From Eupeodes corollae (taxonomy: Eukaryota > Arthropoda > Insecta > Diptera > Syrphidae), in the NCBI RefSeq assembly GCF_945859685.1, contig NC_079148.1:37211946-37275945 (forward strand): a stretch of DNA of 64,000 nucleotides. The letters are read 5' to 3'. A program made the translations under genes and the position numbers. This document shows positions 44,225 to 56,339 of the stretch, in pieces; the first letter of the stretch is position 1; every line of letters starts with the position of its first letter. The notes under the pieces were generated by a model. It searched no databases. It was not told the DNA's origin and was given only the letters and a program-made list of their open reading frames with translations.

Positions 44225-45522
44225 TCAGAGGCTGATTATACCGATATGATTTAGATCGTTTAGATCGTTAAAGAAGAATTCTAATAGGTAATTCTTGTGT
44301 TTTCGAGTCAGAGTAGGGCATGTGCAGAGAAGATGAAGAACCGTTTCTTCCTCGTCCATACAGCTTCTGCAAAAGTCATTTGAGAATACGCCTAGTCCCG
44401 TGGATTGCTTCCCTATTAGACGGTTATGACACCTATTATCGAGCTTATATGCGACCTGCTTAGAGAGAGCAAGCACCTTGAACGTTTTAAATCCAGTGTT
44501 GGCCAGATGTTTTTTGTGACTTGACACGTGGTGATGTTGTTCCACCTGGTGCCTGCCCTCCTCACAGCGTCTTGCATTAGCAGCAGTTTACAAGTAGCGA
44601 TTGGTATGCCAGTACTTGCCAAACGTGGTAGGATGAGCTGTACTGTACCGTTCCCGGCAAGTTCATCTGCCTTACAGTTACCTGGAATGTCTCTATGGCC
44701 TGGCACCCAGCAAAGGTGAATATTAAACTGTTGCGCCATCTCCATAAGAGATGATCGACAGTTATGGACTGTTATAGAGTTTGTAGAGCCAGAGTCCAGA
44801 GATTTGATAGCGGCCTGGCTGTCAGAGAAAATACGGATATCAGATGTTGATATCACGTTTTCTTTGAGCCAAGACAAGACTTCCTTAATCGCTAAAAGTT
44901 CCGCCTGGAACACGCTACAATGATTGGGAAGGCGGAATGAGAGACTTAATTTCAGTCGTTCAGAGTACACACCACCATCAACCCCTTCTTTGGTTTTTGA
45001 GCCATCTGTGTAAAAATGAATTGACTCATCCTCCAAGAATGTCCTATCCTCCCAAAAAGATCTGGTAGGAATGGAAATCTGGAAATTCCCGTCGAATTGT
45101 AGTTGGGGGATGGTGTAGTCTGTGTGCTTTGGAATTGATTCTAAGTACCTTAGAATTACGGAGTGGTTAATGTTGTTGTTAGTCCACTGCGACGAAGCAT
45201 TGAGGCGAATAGCAGAGCTTGTAGCTATTTGTTTGCTAAATATGTCAAGAGGTGTAAGGTAGAGCAAGGTGTCCAGTGCTGCAGACGGGGTCGTGCTAAG
45301 CGATCCGCTTATACATAGGCAGGCTGAACGTTGGACTTTATTTAACTTATCCCTGTTTATACCTTTCTCTAAAGCAGTCAACAATACTGCCACACCGTAC
45401 GTTAAAATCGGTCTGATTACCGGTGTGTATAGCCAATGCGTGATTCTGGGCTGTAAACTTTTTTGCAAGAAAAGAGAGCTACAGTAGCTTTTTTGACTCT
45501 TTCCTGTACGTTGCGTTTCCAA
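44225..45522 (-). pseudogene. LINE RNase H and C-terminal region
   Basis: This frame overlaps the RT frame and starts with the RT thumb (PVIRPILTYGVAVLLTALEK). The RNase H domain follows with its catalytic set: HFYTDGSK (Asp), VFQAELLAIKEVLSWL (Glu), IRIFSDSQAAIKSL (Asp), and WVPGHRDIPGNCKADELA (His and final Asp). A frame break near 44540 leads to a Cys-rich tail (CRSCMDEEETVLHLLCTC), a zinc-finger-like motif typical of these ORFs. RNase H would remove RNA from the RNA:DNA hybrid. RNase H after RT places it with I or LOA relatives. Confidence 0.85.
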
Positions 45523-46532
45523 TTTAGTTTTTTGTCTAAGACAAGACCCAGGTACTTAGCCTCGTCTGAGAATTTTAATTGGATTCCTTTAATATAAGGA
45601 GGGTTGACAAATGGAATTTTGTATCTCCTCGAAAATAAGACCAGATCGGTTTTGTGTGGGTTAACACCCAGTCCACACTGATTAGCCCAAAGTATTAGTC
45701 TGTCCAAGGCATTTTGTAAGAGTTCTTTTAGGATGTTAAGATGCTTTCCTGAAACTGCGTCGTCCGCATAGGCTATCACTCTGAAACCCTCCCCATCCAG
45801 ACTAGTTAGGATTTCATTCACCACTAGGTTCCAGAGGAGAGGGGATAGAACACCACCTTGCGGTGTCCCTCTACTAACGAATCGTCTGAAAGAAGAGTTG
45901 CCCAGTTTTGAGTTAATTATTCTGCTAGTAAGCATTAAATGAATTAACTCCCGAAGCGAACTCTCTACATTTAGAGATGTCAGTGCAGATGTGATTGGAG
46001 ATGTGTCCACGTTGTTAAAGGCACCTTCGATGTCAAGGAAAGCAACCAAAGTGAACTCTTTATGATGGAGCGAATATTCGATGGTGCGTACTAAAGTGTG
46101 TAACGCTGTTTCCACTGATTTACCTTTACAATAGGCATGTTGAGACGAAGACAGAAGTCTTGTATCGATACTTGCCCTTAAATGGATATCAATCAGTCTT
46201 TCCAAGGTCTTATGAAGGAATGATGATAGACTTATAGGTCGTAGATCTTTAGGATTGACTTGGGAGCATTTACCTGCTTTGGATATAAAAACAACTTTAA
46301 CTTCTCTCCATGCCGAGGGAACGTGGACCAGGTAAAGATAGCTGGTAAAAATTGCTTCAAGGATTGGTGCAATTATGTCAGAAGTCTTTTGTAACTCGAC
46401 TGGTATTATTCCATATGTTTCTGCAGATTTAAATGGTTTGAAGCTGTTGAGAGTCCATTGTAGCTTATCCCTTGTGCTCAGACTTTGTGGATATGTTGTA
46501 TTTGAACTTGAACGTATATATAACTGTTGCAA
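45417..46532 (-). pseudogene. LINE reverse transcriptase domain
   Basis: 371 codons: VFISKAGKCSQVNPKDLRPI, QHAYCKGKSVETALHTLV, VAFLDIEGAFNNV (Asp 1), SRGTPQGGVLSPLLWNLVVN, then VIAYADDAV (Asp pair), CGLGVNPHKTDLVLFSRR and AKYLGLVLDKKLNWK. All RT blocks are present in one frame. A frameshift at about 45460, in a short T run, separates it from the RNase H part. Upstream, the linker and endonuclease are in other frames. Confidence 0.87.
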
Positions 46533-46783
46533 GTTTCGGTAAGAGAACTACCAGGAAAATGAGTGTCCAATAGTAAGTTCAGCTATGTATTACTTGAATT
46601 TGTCCAGGAGCTGTCTGCATTTTTCAAGCATAGCTGGACTGGTTGAAAGAATTTTCTGTAACCTAGAGGCTTCAAAAGTTTCTTCTATCGTGCCACAGAA
46701 GGATCGCCAAGAAGATCGCTTGGATTTCTTTAGTGCCTTCTTTTAGATTCTTAGGGATTCATTGTAAGAGTCCTAGTGAGAGG

Positions 46784-47437
46784 CTAGTTGGCCCGGTTGA
46801 AAAGTTTCCTGCATTCTTTCCTGAGCGAGTCAAGCTCTGAGCCCCGCCATTGTGGTTTCCTCTTTCCTCTTATGTGTATAAGTGGACAAACAATTTCTAT
46901 TGATCTGTTCATAGCTGAGGTAAGGTAATTGACTTTGTTGTCAAGATCAGTAGCGTTAAAGGGAGGACTAGATAGTCCAGGTTCCAGTAAACTCTGTAAT
47001 GAGTTCCTGTATGAACCCCAGTCAATTTTCCGATAGTTTCGAAAAGTCAATAGACTCGGGTTATCATCTACGTTTGTATTAAACTGGATATATGTTTCTA
47101 TGATCAGAGAACGAGACTGGATACTTTCCAGTCCAAGATCATATGGTGTAATGATTCTGGAAAATCATTGACCTACGACACATAAATTATATAACAGCAT
47201 GAAAGATCGAGTTTTTCTCGGACATCAAGAGAAGCGTCTCATTTCAAGACTGGAATGAGGTAACTTTCCCGAAAATGTAATAGTATGGTGAGAGTGAGCT
47301 ATCGTGGCTTTAATTTTTGTGAAAAAGGAGTGAAAACTTCGGCGAATGTTTATAAAACAACAGTTTTGGAGGATGTCATAAGACTCCTTAATCAAAGAAA
47401 GCATTTGACATTCCAACAAGTTTATGCTTCCGCTCAC
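46784..47437 (-). pseudogene. LINE endonuclease/linker remnants
   Basis: Minus-strand pieces: 47050-46784 (LTFRNYRKIDWGSYRNSLQ, IHIRGKRKPQWRGSELDSLR) is the usual segment between endonuclease and RT. 47437-47225 is a weaker piece. Stops and frame changes separate them, and the catalytic endonuclease residues cannot be followed. Confidence 0.55.
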
Positions 47438-47676
47438 GTGAATAATACTTCTTAAGAGTGGCTTAAAGAAAATATACTGGACATTAGCAACGTGGAAGTC
47501 CAGACAAGCTGTGGTCTGTTTTAGAGGGAATAACCTGCTCTACTAGACACCCAAATATTGAGTTGCTTATCAGGTCGTCCAGCAAAGTAGGTGCCGGCCA
47601 TTTTGAATAATGTCTTCTATGAAATGTAGATAATGAAAAAATACAAAACAAATTTTAAAAATATTAGCACAATATA

Positions 47677-48949
47677 AAGGGTGATTTTTTTGAGGTTAGG
47701 ATTTTTAGACATGGTGTCAAAGAGAAAGATGCTCAGTATGCTTTGACATTTCATCATGAATAGACTTACTAACGAGCAACGCTTGCAAATCATTGAATTT
47801 TATTACCAAAATCAGTGTTCGGTTCGAAATGTGTTTCGCGCTTTACGTCCGATTTATGGTCTACATAATCGACCAAGTGAGCAAATAATTAATGCGATTG
47901 TGACCAAGTTTCGCACTCAGTTTACTTTATTGGACATTACACCAACCACACGAATGCGTACAGTGCGTACAGAAGCGAATATTGCGTCTGTTTCTGAGAG
48001 TGTTGCTGAAGACCGTGAAATGTCGGTTCGTCGCCGTTCTCAGCAATTGGGTTTGGGTTATTCGACCACATGGAAGATTTTACGCAAAGATCTTGGTGTA
48101 AAACCGTATAAAATACAGCTCGTGCAAGAACTGAAGCCGAACGATCTGCCACAACGTCGAATTTTCAGTGAATGGGCCCTAGAAAAGTTTTCAGAAAATC
48201 CGCTTTTTTATCGACAAATTTTGTTCAGCGATGAGGCTCATTTCTGGTTGAATGGCTACGTAAATAAGCAAAATTGCCGCATTTGGAGTGAAGAGCAACC
48301 AGAAGCCGTTCAAGAACTGCCCATGCATCCCGAAAAATGCACTATTTGGTGTGGTTTGTATACGCTGGTGGAATCATTGGACCGTATTTTTTCAAAGATG
48401 CTGTTGGACGCAACGTTACGGTGAATGGCGATCGCTATCGTTCAATGCTTACAAACTTTTTGTTGCCAAAAATGGAAGAACTGAACTTGGTTGACGTGTG
48501 GTTTCAACAAGATGGCGCTACATGCCACACAGCTCGCGATTCTATGGCCATTTTGAGGGAAAACTTCGGAGAACAATTCATCTCAAGGAATGGACCGGTA
48601 AGTTGGCCACCAAGATCATGCGATTTGACGCCTTTAGACTAAATTTTGTGGGGCTACGTCAAGTCTAAAGTCTACACAAATAAGCCAGCAACTATTCCAG
48701 CTTTAGAAGACAACATTTCCGAAGAAATTCGGGCTATTCCGGCCGAAATGCTCGAAAAAGTTACCCAAAATTGGACTTTCCGAATGGACCACCTAAGACG
48801 CAGCCGCGGTCAACATTTAAATAAAATTATCTTTAAAAAGTAAATGTCATGGACCAATCTAACGTTTCAAATAAAGAATCGATGGGATTTTGCAAATTTT
48901 ATGCGTTTTTTTTTTTTTAAAGTTCTCAAGCTCTTAAAAAATCACCGTT
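47677..48949 (+). mobile_element. DD41D (rosa-like) mariner-type element, copy 2
   Basis: 1,273 bp between TA dinucleotides (47675-47676 and 48950-48951), with ends AAGGGTGATTTTTTTGAGG and AAAAAATCACCGTT. It is closely similar to 13585-14878 in opposite orientation. Confidence 0.85.
47756..48843 (+). pseudogene. DD41D transposase, copy 2, frameshift plus stop at the third catalytic residue
   Basis: MNRLTNEQRLQIIEFYYQNQ opens at 47756. The frame is intact through ILFSDEAHFWLNGYVNKQNC (Asp 1) to the CGLY region. There a one-base change at about 48358 shifts it to AGGIIGPYFFKDAVGRNV. Asp 2 (WFQQDGATCHT) follows. TAA then replaces the tyrosine codon right after Asp 3 (CDLTPLD then stop, 48640-48642), and the frame resumes at ILWGYVKSKVYTNKP to 48843. 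This copy keeps the residues deleted in copy 1 after GYVN. The damage in the two copies is different, so they decayed independently. Confidence 0.9.
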
Positions 48950-50015
48950 TACATAATTTGGCATTAATTTTTCGTTGTATCAGTATTTATGAGTAGACTA
49001 GGTAAATAGTGTCATTGTCAATTTATCAGTAAACTCAACATTTTTATCTACCGATATTGGGAGAGGGTACAAGATAAAGCTGAATCAAGAATTCAAGCCA
49101 ATGTAACATTTGAAGCGACGACGGTTTTAATAAATATGTTTTGACTTAACATGAAGTTGCTCAAATATAAAACTCATGCTTAAATTTACAATAAGTGCAA
49201 CGTTAGATAGTGACAGTTGTTCTAATGTCCTGAAGTTGTGGTCATTTACAATATTGGGAAATTAGAACAATTTTTTTTCAGAATCTAAGGCCGATTTTGT
49301 CCAGTTAAAGTTAAACAAAACTTGAGAATTTGTTTTTTCAATTCGTGATCTTGTTTTTATTGATTTGCTTAAAGTTGACGTTTTAAACTGGCGATTTCCA
49401 ACTTCCAAGTTTATCATCTTTAGATTTTCAATATTTAAAATATGAAATTTTTTTTTCAAGTAAAATAACTCCTTTGCCAAGTGTTTGCAATTTGGAGTTA
49501 AAAAATGTTGTACTTTAAAAAATTCTTTTTTAGCGAATTTCACTTTTAAAGTCGATATGTGATCACCAAAATGCTGATAATGGTAACGATAACGACAACA
49601 TCACGAACATAATGCTTCTTTGGAACTCTCTACAAGAACTTATATTTTTAATTAGTCTGAATATTGTCTATAATTCTTCATTATCCAAACGATAAAACGT
49701 GTAACTTTTTAGACACAATATTATGCTTGATATATACTTAACCGTTATAATTATTTGTCATATTAACACAAACTTAGTAATAAAAACTCACAGTTCTTGA
49801 CTTATTTTCAAAATTTAAGTTCGAAAGTACGCCAACTTTATATTTTTAACTGTGGAGTTGAAAAACAAATTATTAAATAAAGAGAAATTTGAAATAATTG
49901 TACAACTCTAAAGTTTAAGTCAACTCTCAAGTTGATCCACTTGAGAGGTTGCCCCAAGTTTAGCAATAGTGAAAAAAATGGCCCTTAGGTGACTGGAAAC
50001 AATTTACAAATTTTA
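48950..50015. other. AT-rich spacer without a recognised gene
   Basis: Short frames only. The minus frame at 49262-49543 looks like chance coding of A/T-rich DNA. Confidence 0.5.
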
Positions 50016-51805
50016 TTAACTTCCCATAGGAAGTTATTGTAATGGGTCCGATTTGTCAAATTGAAAATTTTGACATTTCTCGACGTTTCAAGGTCCCTAG
50101 AGTCGAAATAAAAGATTTTTAGAAAGATGTCTGTGCGTGCGTGTGTACGTACATACGTTCGTACGTCCGTACGTCGTTTGCGACGTTTTTTTCGTCGTCC
50201 ATAGCTCAAGAACCAGAAGAGAAATCGACTTCAAATAAATTTTGTTATACAGATAATAAGGCAGAAAGATGCAGAAAGGGCTCTGAAGAAAATTGCGTGG
50301 GTGGTTTTTTTACGATAGCAGTTTGAAAAAAAGGTGAAAATTTTGGTTAACCTTAAATTTACGAACCAAAAACGCTAGAGACTTGAATTAAATTTTGTAT
50401 AATAGATTGTAACGTGATACCAAACAGGTATATTTTTTGAAAAAAATCAATATAACGGTTTTTCTTTTAAATCAATAAAACTGAAAAAAAATTTGCCACC
50501 TCCAAAATTTTACGACTGAGATATGATTTTATCTCTAAAACAATTTTGTGCAACGAAGAATAATGTTTTTGACATCTGATAAAATTTGAGATAAATCTAA
50601 TTGACAGTTTTTTTTTATAAAAAATAAAAATCTAAAAAAAAAACATTACTCAAAGTTCGTAAAAATTGAATATCGATTCAAATATCTTTTCAAAAACTTG
50701 AAATTAAGGCTTCAATTTTATTTTATCTTATAAGAAATATTGTTTTCAACATTCTGAAAAATTTTGAGAAAAATCGAATGGACAGTTTTTTTTACAAAAA
50801 ATAAAAACCTAAAAAAAAAATTATAAAAGTTGGTAAAAATTGATTTTCGACTCAAATATCTTTTCAAAACTTGGAGATATTGGCTTTAATTAACTTTTAG
50901 CTTTCAAAAAATCATGTTGTCAACATACAATTAAAGTTTAAAAAAAATCGAATTGACAGTTTTTTTTACAAAAAATAAAAACCTACAAAAAAAATGTATA
51001 AAAATTGGTAAAAATTGATTTTCGACTCGAATATCTTTTCAAAACTTTGAGATATTGGCTTTAATTTACTTTTATCTTTCAAAAAATCTTGTTGTCAACA
51101 TACAATTAAAGTTTGAAAAAAATCGAATTGACAGTTTTTTTACATAAAATAAAAACCTAAAAAAAAAATTATAAAAGTTGGTAAAAATTGATTTTCGACT
51201 CAAATATCTTTTCAAAACTTTGAGATATTGGCTTTTATTTACTTTTATCTTTCAAAAAATCTTGTTGTCAACATTCAGTTCAAGTTTGAAAAAAATCGAA
51301 TTGACAGTTTTTTTTACAAAAAATAAAAACCTAAAAAAAAAATTATAAAAGTTGGTAAAAATTGATTTTCGACTCAAATATCTTTTCAAAACTTGGAGAT
51401 ATTGGCTTTAATTAACTTTTAGCTTTCAAAAAATCTTGTTGTCAACATACAATTAAAGTTTGAAAAAAATCGAATTGACAGATTTTTTTACAAAAAATAA
51501 AACTCTAAAATAAAAACAATACTAAAACTTCGTAAAAACTTACTTTCGACTCAAATAGCTTTTCAAAACTTAAAAATATTGGCTTGAAACTTATTTTATT
51601 TCACAGAAAATATTGTTTTCGATATTCAGTAATTTTTATATAAAAATCCAACAGTCCGTTTTTTCATATAAAAAATAAAATCTACAAAAAGAGTACGCAA
51701 ATTTGGTAAAAATTGATACGAGTACATAAAGACAAACTTTTAAGCAAGACAAATCGACAGACGGGATGGGAAGTTATCAGTGTGGGTCGCATCCCAGCCT
51801 CTTTT
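50016..51805 (+). mobile_element. Tandem-repeat element, copy C (longest)
   Basis: Starts TTAACTTCCCATAGGAAGTT, ends GCATCCCAGCCTC plus a T run. GACAGTTT landmarks at 50603, 50781, 50954, 51130, 51303 and 51476 give a period of 173-178 bp, so six units. Units two to five are nearly identical to each other, suggesting recent local homogenisation. Confidence 0.9.
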
Positions 51806-52764
51806 TTTTTTAAATGTATTTGAACTGAAATTTGAAAACTGATCAATATTTTGAAGTAAAATATAAAACTACATTTAAAAACCTTTTCATTAATGTTAAT
51901 GATTTGTCTTAATCGCCAAGAGTCTGTAAGGGGTTTAAATTTAAGTTTTGACAATCTTGAACTTTTACTTTTTCTACTCATTCTTGTTTTAACTGTATTA
52001 AATTACACGATCCTGGGGCCCATTCCGAGCCTCAGTCCCACGGCGCGAGACTCTTCTGGGCAGATCGCTATGAGTCGAGCGATCCAAACCATTTGCAAAA
52101 CTTTGTTCAGGAGCAAGTCACTGGGCAGTTCAGACAACATAAGGGACTTGAAAGTTAGGCAAGTTTCTAGTATCTGATTGGCCAGCTGCCAAAAAATGTT
52201 CTTCCAATTAGGGCAATTTTATTGGAAAGAAAAATCTCCCTAACTACGAGTATCAAATTAAGCCTGTTTATGTCAAAATGATAATTGATTATGTTTTTTG
52301 TTCATTTAAGCATCTTACCGGCTAGTCAGCTGGGGTAGGTTCTTTAGAAGAAAATATTATTTTGATAAACTAAATTGATTCGTTGGATCAAAATAGTTTA
52401 TCAAATAGAAATGGATCTTTGCACGTTAGGGTGCAGAAGAAAATGAATGGAATTTGTTCCAAAACTATTTTGAATAGAAAAATTATGAAAATAAAAAGAG
52501 AAATGAATATGTTAAGCTATAGGTATTTTATTTTGTGGGAAACCGTGGGATATAAGATCCCTAGATTAATTCCCAAATATTTTCGAAATCAAAGTGACAA
52601 AAAATAAAAATTTACAAATGACCGTTGTATTGAAATACAACAAAATCAAACAAACACACTACAATTTTTAAAAATTACTACAGACAATGAAGTTTCAACA
52701 CCTTAATACTTGCTTATTGAAATATAAATAAATAAAATAAATAAATAAATAAATAATTCTGAAT
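51806..52764. other. Mostly AT-rich DNA with a GC-rich block at 52005-52180
   Basis: The GC-rich block (GGGGCCCATTCCGAGCCTCA, GAGCAAGTCACTGGGCAGTT) resembles part of a repeat or decayed coding region, but I cannot identify it. A TAAA-rich run at 52725-52755 marks its far side. Confidence 0.4.
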
Positions 52765-53207
52765 TCTAAAGAAAGAAGAGTCCACCACTGCCGGAGCCTA
52801 TTTTACGTAAAACTTGATGGAAAACATGATTTTGCTCTGGAAGTAATTGAGGGACTTATTCTGCCACTTGATGTTGCAGTGCTATGAAATCATAATCTAG
52901 CTCTCGTGCAATTTCATTATCGATATCACCCACATTGTCTCTTCGAGGGCTGGACATTCCAAAATCATCTAATTTTTTTTCCAACCATCGTAAAAACCTT
53001 GTTTTCGATTATAATTAGCGTTTTATGGTAGACATCCCAATGATTGTCATTTTCTAACAGTCGCCGAGCTTCACATTCTTTTTGGTAGGTTTGACATTCC
53101 TGACCATTGACAATTTTAAGTTTTGTAAAGCTAATTAGACCTCTAACATGATGCAACAACATGCGCAGACAAAAGCATTCAAAATTCGTAACATGTCGGT
53201 AATACAC
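52765..53207 (-). pseudogene. Helitron PIF1-like helicase fragment
   Basis: The minus strand from 53207 reads YYRHVTNFECFCLRMLLHHV, then RGLISFTKLKIVNGQECQTY and RLLENDNHWD. The pattern FYLRLLL..VRGPTSF..L.TVNG..C.TY and LLEDDNHW is typical of the region before the PIF1 ATPase in Helitron Rep-helicase proteins. After a break it continues FGMSSPRRDNVGDIDNEIAR, then ELDYD, and ends at GGLFFL, just before the Walker A GGTGKT would come. The ATPase and Rep domains are absent. This is a short relic of a rolling-circle transposon. Confidence 0.75.
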
Positions 53208-54674
53208 TGAGTTGGTATTACAGTATTCAGGGTTGAAACTTCATTACTATGATGCAAGATGATGCTAGATGGCGTCGAAGTAGCTAAATTTGACGATATT
53301 TTGACAAACAATTTTCTTATTTTTCGTAATTTTTTTAATTTTTTTTAATAAAAAGTATTCGATGTTAATTCTAATACCTTGAAGAGTGTATGTGCAAAGT
53401 TTCATGATGGTCGGTTAAGTAGTTTTTGCGTGAAAGCGTAACAAACAAACTTACATTCGCATTTATAATATTAGTATGATATATATTTCTATTTGAAATC
53501 AAACACAAACAACTTAGCTTTCTTGGTACTTCTCCTTCCTTCTATCCTTATTTTCCTATAATTCCTATCTCCTTCCCGATTTATATTTTCCTTTTTTTTT
53601 TTTTTCAAAAATCAACTTTACGCTTTCAAGGCTCTCCTAAGAGTCCCTTCCAAGCGAACACATACAACTCAACCAATCACTTTCGAGATCGTCGGTGAAG
53701 AGATTACGACTTCTTCGAAGCTTGACACCAACCGAGAAAGCAACCGTTGTAGATTCTCTACAAAACTTTCTCTGTTGGATGTGTTTCCAAAACTTGCCGA
53801 AACGTAATGGCGAGTTTAGACCCCCCTCCCAACTAAATTTTCTTACCAGAAAAATTGAAAAAAAAGAGAAACAAATCCAGAAGGAGCCTTAATTAGGCTT
53901 TTTCTTACTTCTATACTGTTAACGCGGAATTCGAAGTGGGATTTCAAATAAATTAGGTTCGGATATGTAGAATGAAGTGTTACAGCAACTGCCATTTTTT
54001 CTTCAAGTTCAAAATTTAATTTTACTATTTAAAACGGCGCGGCGTCAAAACCCATTATGTACAATTAAAAATTTAGGATAATTATATAGTTCGTTACGTT
54101 ACTTATGCAAAAAATGAACATTTATAATAATTTTTTGGCTCGTCCACTGGAATAAAAAAGCCTGGAACTCGAAACCGTCCGTCATTGGCTGATGGAACCA
54201 TGGTTGCCCTCAACCTCAATAATATTTTGCAGCAGCAAAAGAAAGTGGAATAGGGAAGTCAAGGAATGAAATTGTAGTAATTTTTGAGGTAAATTTTACC
54301 GTAACAAGTTTCAGGAAAAAGGTTTTCAAAAAGTTAAGGTTGAAGACACAACATAAGGTTTAAATCATAAAAATAATAAAATAAAGAAAATGGCACGGTT
54401 ACAAAAATTTCTTAAGATAAAATATTAATGACAAAAAATTGGAATTCAATAACAGAAGAAAAGATAAAGAGACTTTAACATCAATATCAACATAAAGTTT
54501 TTAATCCTTCACGTGCAGCTTTTCTCGATCTTTAACCTTGTTATGAATTAGTAAATATGTTCAAGGAGAAACATGTTTACTAATTTTTAAAACGTAAAGT
54601 TATGTCGCCAAACCAATTCATTAGGGAGATATTGAACAGCTCTCCGACGGAGGTTATAATTTTTCGACTTGTTT
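53208..54674. other. Spacer with a possible transposon terminus
   Basis: At 53385-53483 the run TTTCATGATGGTCGG, GCGTGAAAGCGTAACAAACA, ATTTATAATATTAGTA resembles a terminal sequence shared by many insect interspersed repeats. The class is not decided. The remainder is AT-rich, with a short frame at 53695-53892 I do not recognise. Confidence 0.4.
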
Positions 54675-56286
54675 TTAACTTCCCATAGGAAGTTATTGTA
54701 ATGGGTCCGATTTGTCAAATTGAAAATTTTGACATTTCTCGACGTTTCAAGGTCCCTAGAGTCGAAATAAAAGATTTTTAGAAAGAAGTCTGTGCGTGCG
54801 TGTGTACGTACGTTCGTACGTCCGTACGTCTGTACGTTCGCGACGTTTTTTTCGTCGTCCATAGCTCAAGAACCAGAAGAGATATCGACTTCAAATAAGT
54901 TTTGTTATACAGATAATAAGGCAGAAAGATGCAGAAAGGGCTCTCAAGAAAATTGCGTGGGTGGTTTCTTTACCATAGCAGTTTGAAAAAAAGGTGAAAA
55001 TTTTGGTTAACCCTAAATATCTTACGAACCAAAAACGCTAGAGACTTGAATTAAATTTTATATAATATATTGTAACGTGATACCAAACAAGTATATTTTT
55101 TGAAAAAAATTAATATAACGTTTTTTTTTATAAATCAATAAAACTGAAAAAATAAATTTGTCACCTCCAAAATTTTACGACTGAAATATGATTTCATCTC
55201 CAAAACAATTTTGTGCAACGAATAATAATGTTTTTGATATCTGATAAAATTTTGAGAAAAATCTAATTGACAGTTTTTTTTATAAAAAATAAAAATCTAA
55301 AAAAAACATTACTCAAAGTTGGTAAAAATTGAATATCGTTTCAAATATCTTTTCAAAAACTTAAAATTTAGGATTCAAACTTATTTTATCTTATGAGGAA
55401 TATTGTTTTCAACATTTTGAAAAATTTTGAGAAAAATCGAATTGACAGTTTTTTTACAAAAAATAAAAACCTAAAAAAAATTTATAAAATTTGCTAAAAA
55501 TTGATTTTCGACTCAAATATCTTTTCAAAACTTTGAGATAATAGCTTCTAATTAATTTTTGCTTATAAGAAATATTGTTTTGAATATTAGGACAAATTTT
55601 GAGAAATATCAAATTTACAGTTTTTTTACAAAAAATAAAAACATTAAAAAAAAAATGTATAAAAGTTGGTAAAAATTGATTTTCGACTCAAATATTTTTC
55701 CAAAAATTGTAGATATTGGCTTTTAACAACTTTTATCTTTCAACAAATATTGTTGTCAACATTCAATAAAATATTGAAAAAAATCGAATTGACAGTTTTT
55801 GTGCAAAAAATTAAAAACTTAATAAAAATTTACCAAAAGTTTGTGAAAATTGATTTTTGACTCAAATATCTTTTCAAAAACTTGAAATATTTTCTTCAAA
55901 CTAATTTTATCTTATAAGAAATATTGTTTTCAATATTCGATAAAATTTTGAAAAAAACGAATTGACAGTTTTTTTTACAAAAAATAAAACTCTAAAAAAA
56001 ACAATTCTAATACTTGGTAAAAATTTACTTTCAATTTAAATAGCTTTTCAAAAATTAAAAATATTGGCTTCAAACTAATTTTATTTCACAGAAAATATTG
56101 TTTTCGATATTCAGTAATTTATATATAAAAATCCAACAGTCCGTTTTTTCATTAAAAAAAATCTACAAAAAATAGTACGCAAATTTGGTAAAAATTGGTA
56201 CGAGTACATAGACAGACTTAGAAGCAAGACAAATCGACAGACGGGATGGGAAGTTATCAGTGTGGGTCGCATCCCAGCCTCTTTTT
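54675..56286 (+). mobile_element. Tandem-repeat element, copy D
   Basis: Same ends as A-C. ACAGTTTT landmarks at about 55270, 55443, 55616, 55790 and 55966 (period 173-176 bp) give five units. The 5' unique block is full length, including the CGTACG stretch. Confidence 0.9.
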
Positions 56287-56339
56287 TCTTGCTGCATTTA
56301 ATCTTTTTTCTATCTCTTCACTAAGCTTTCTTTATTGAT

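Larger units (their letters stand above)
44083..47620 (-). mobile_element. RNase H-bearing LINE (I/LOA-like), decayed
   Basis: On the minus strand the order is endonuclease remnant (about 47600-46790), RT (46532-45417), RNase H and C-terminus (45522-44225). A short 3' untranslated region then ends in TAACC repeats (44083-44103). At about 3.5 kb it is the most complete LINE in the window. The 5' boundary is uncertain. Confidence 0.75.

Noticed and set aside
50141..50326. A conserved 60-64 residue frame (SSSIAQEPEE...GGFFTIAV) at the 5' side of satellite-element copies A, C and D
   Set aside because: It is conserved only because the DNA is a repeat. It has no recognisable domain, the start varies among copies, and it is broken in copy B.
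50603..51500. CRISPR-like regular repeats
   Set aside because: Units are about 174 bp, directly adjacent and without unique spacers, in a eukaryotic genome. It is a satellite-type array.
51893..52177. 94-codon ORF over the GC-rich block
   Set aside because: The frame starts in AT-rich DNA, has no recognisable motif, and no splice or promoter context supports it.
53385..53483. Helitron 3' terminus next to the helicase relic
   Set aside because: No CTRR end with a hairpin could be placed, and the motif ATTTATAATATTAGTA also occurs at ends of other insect repeats.
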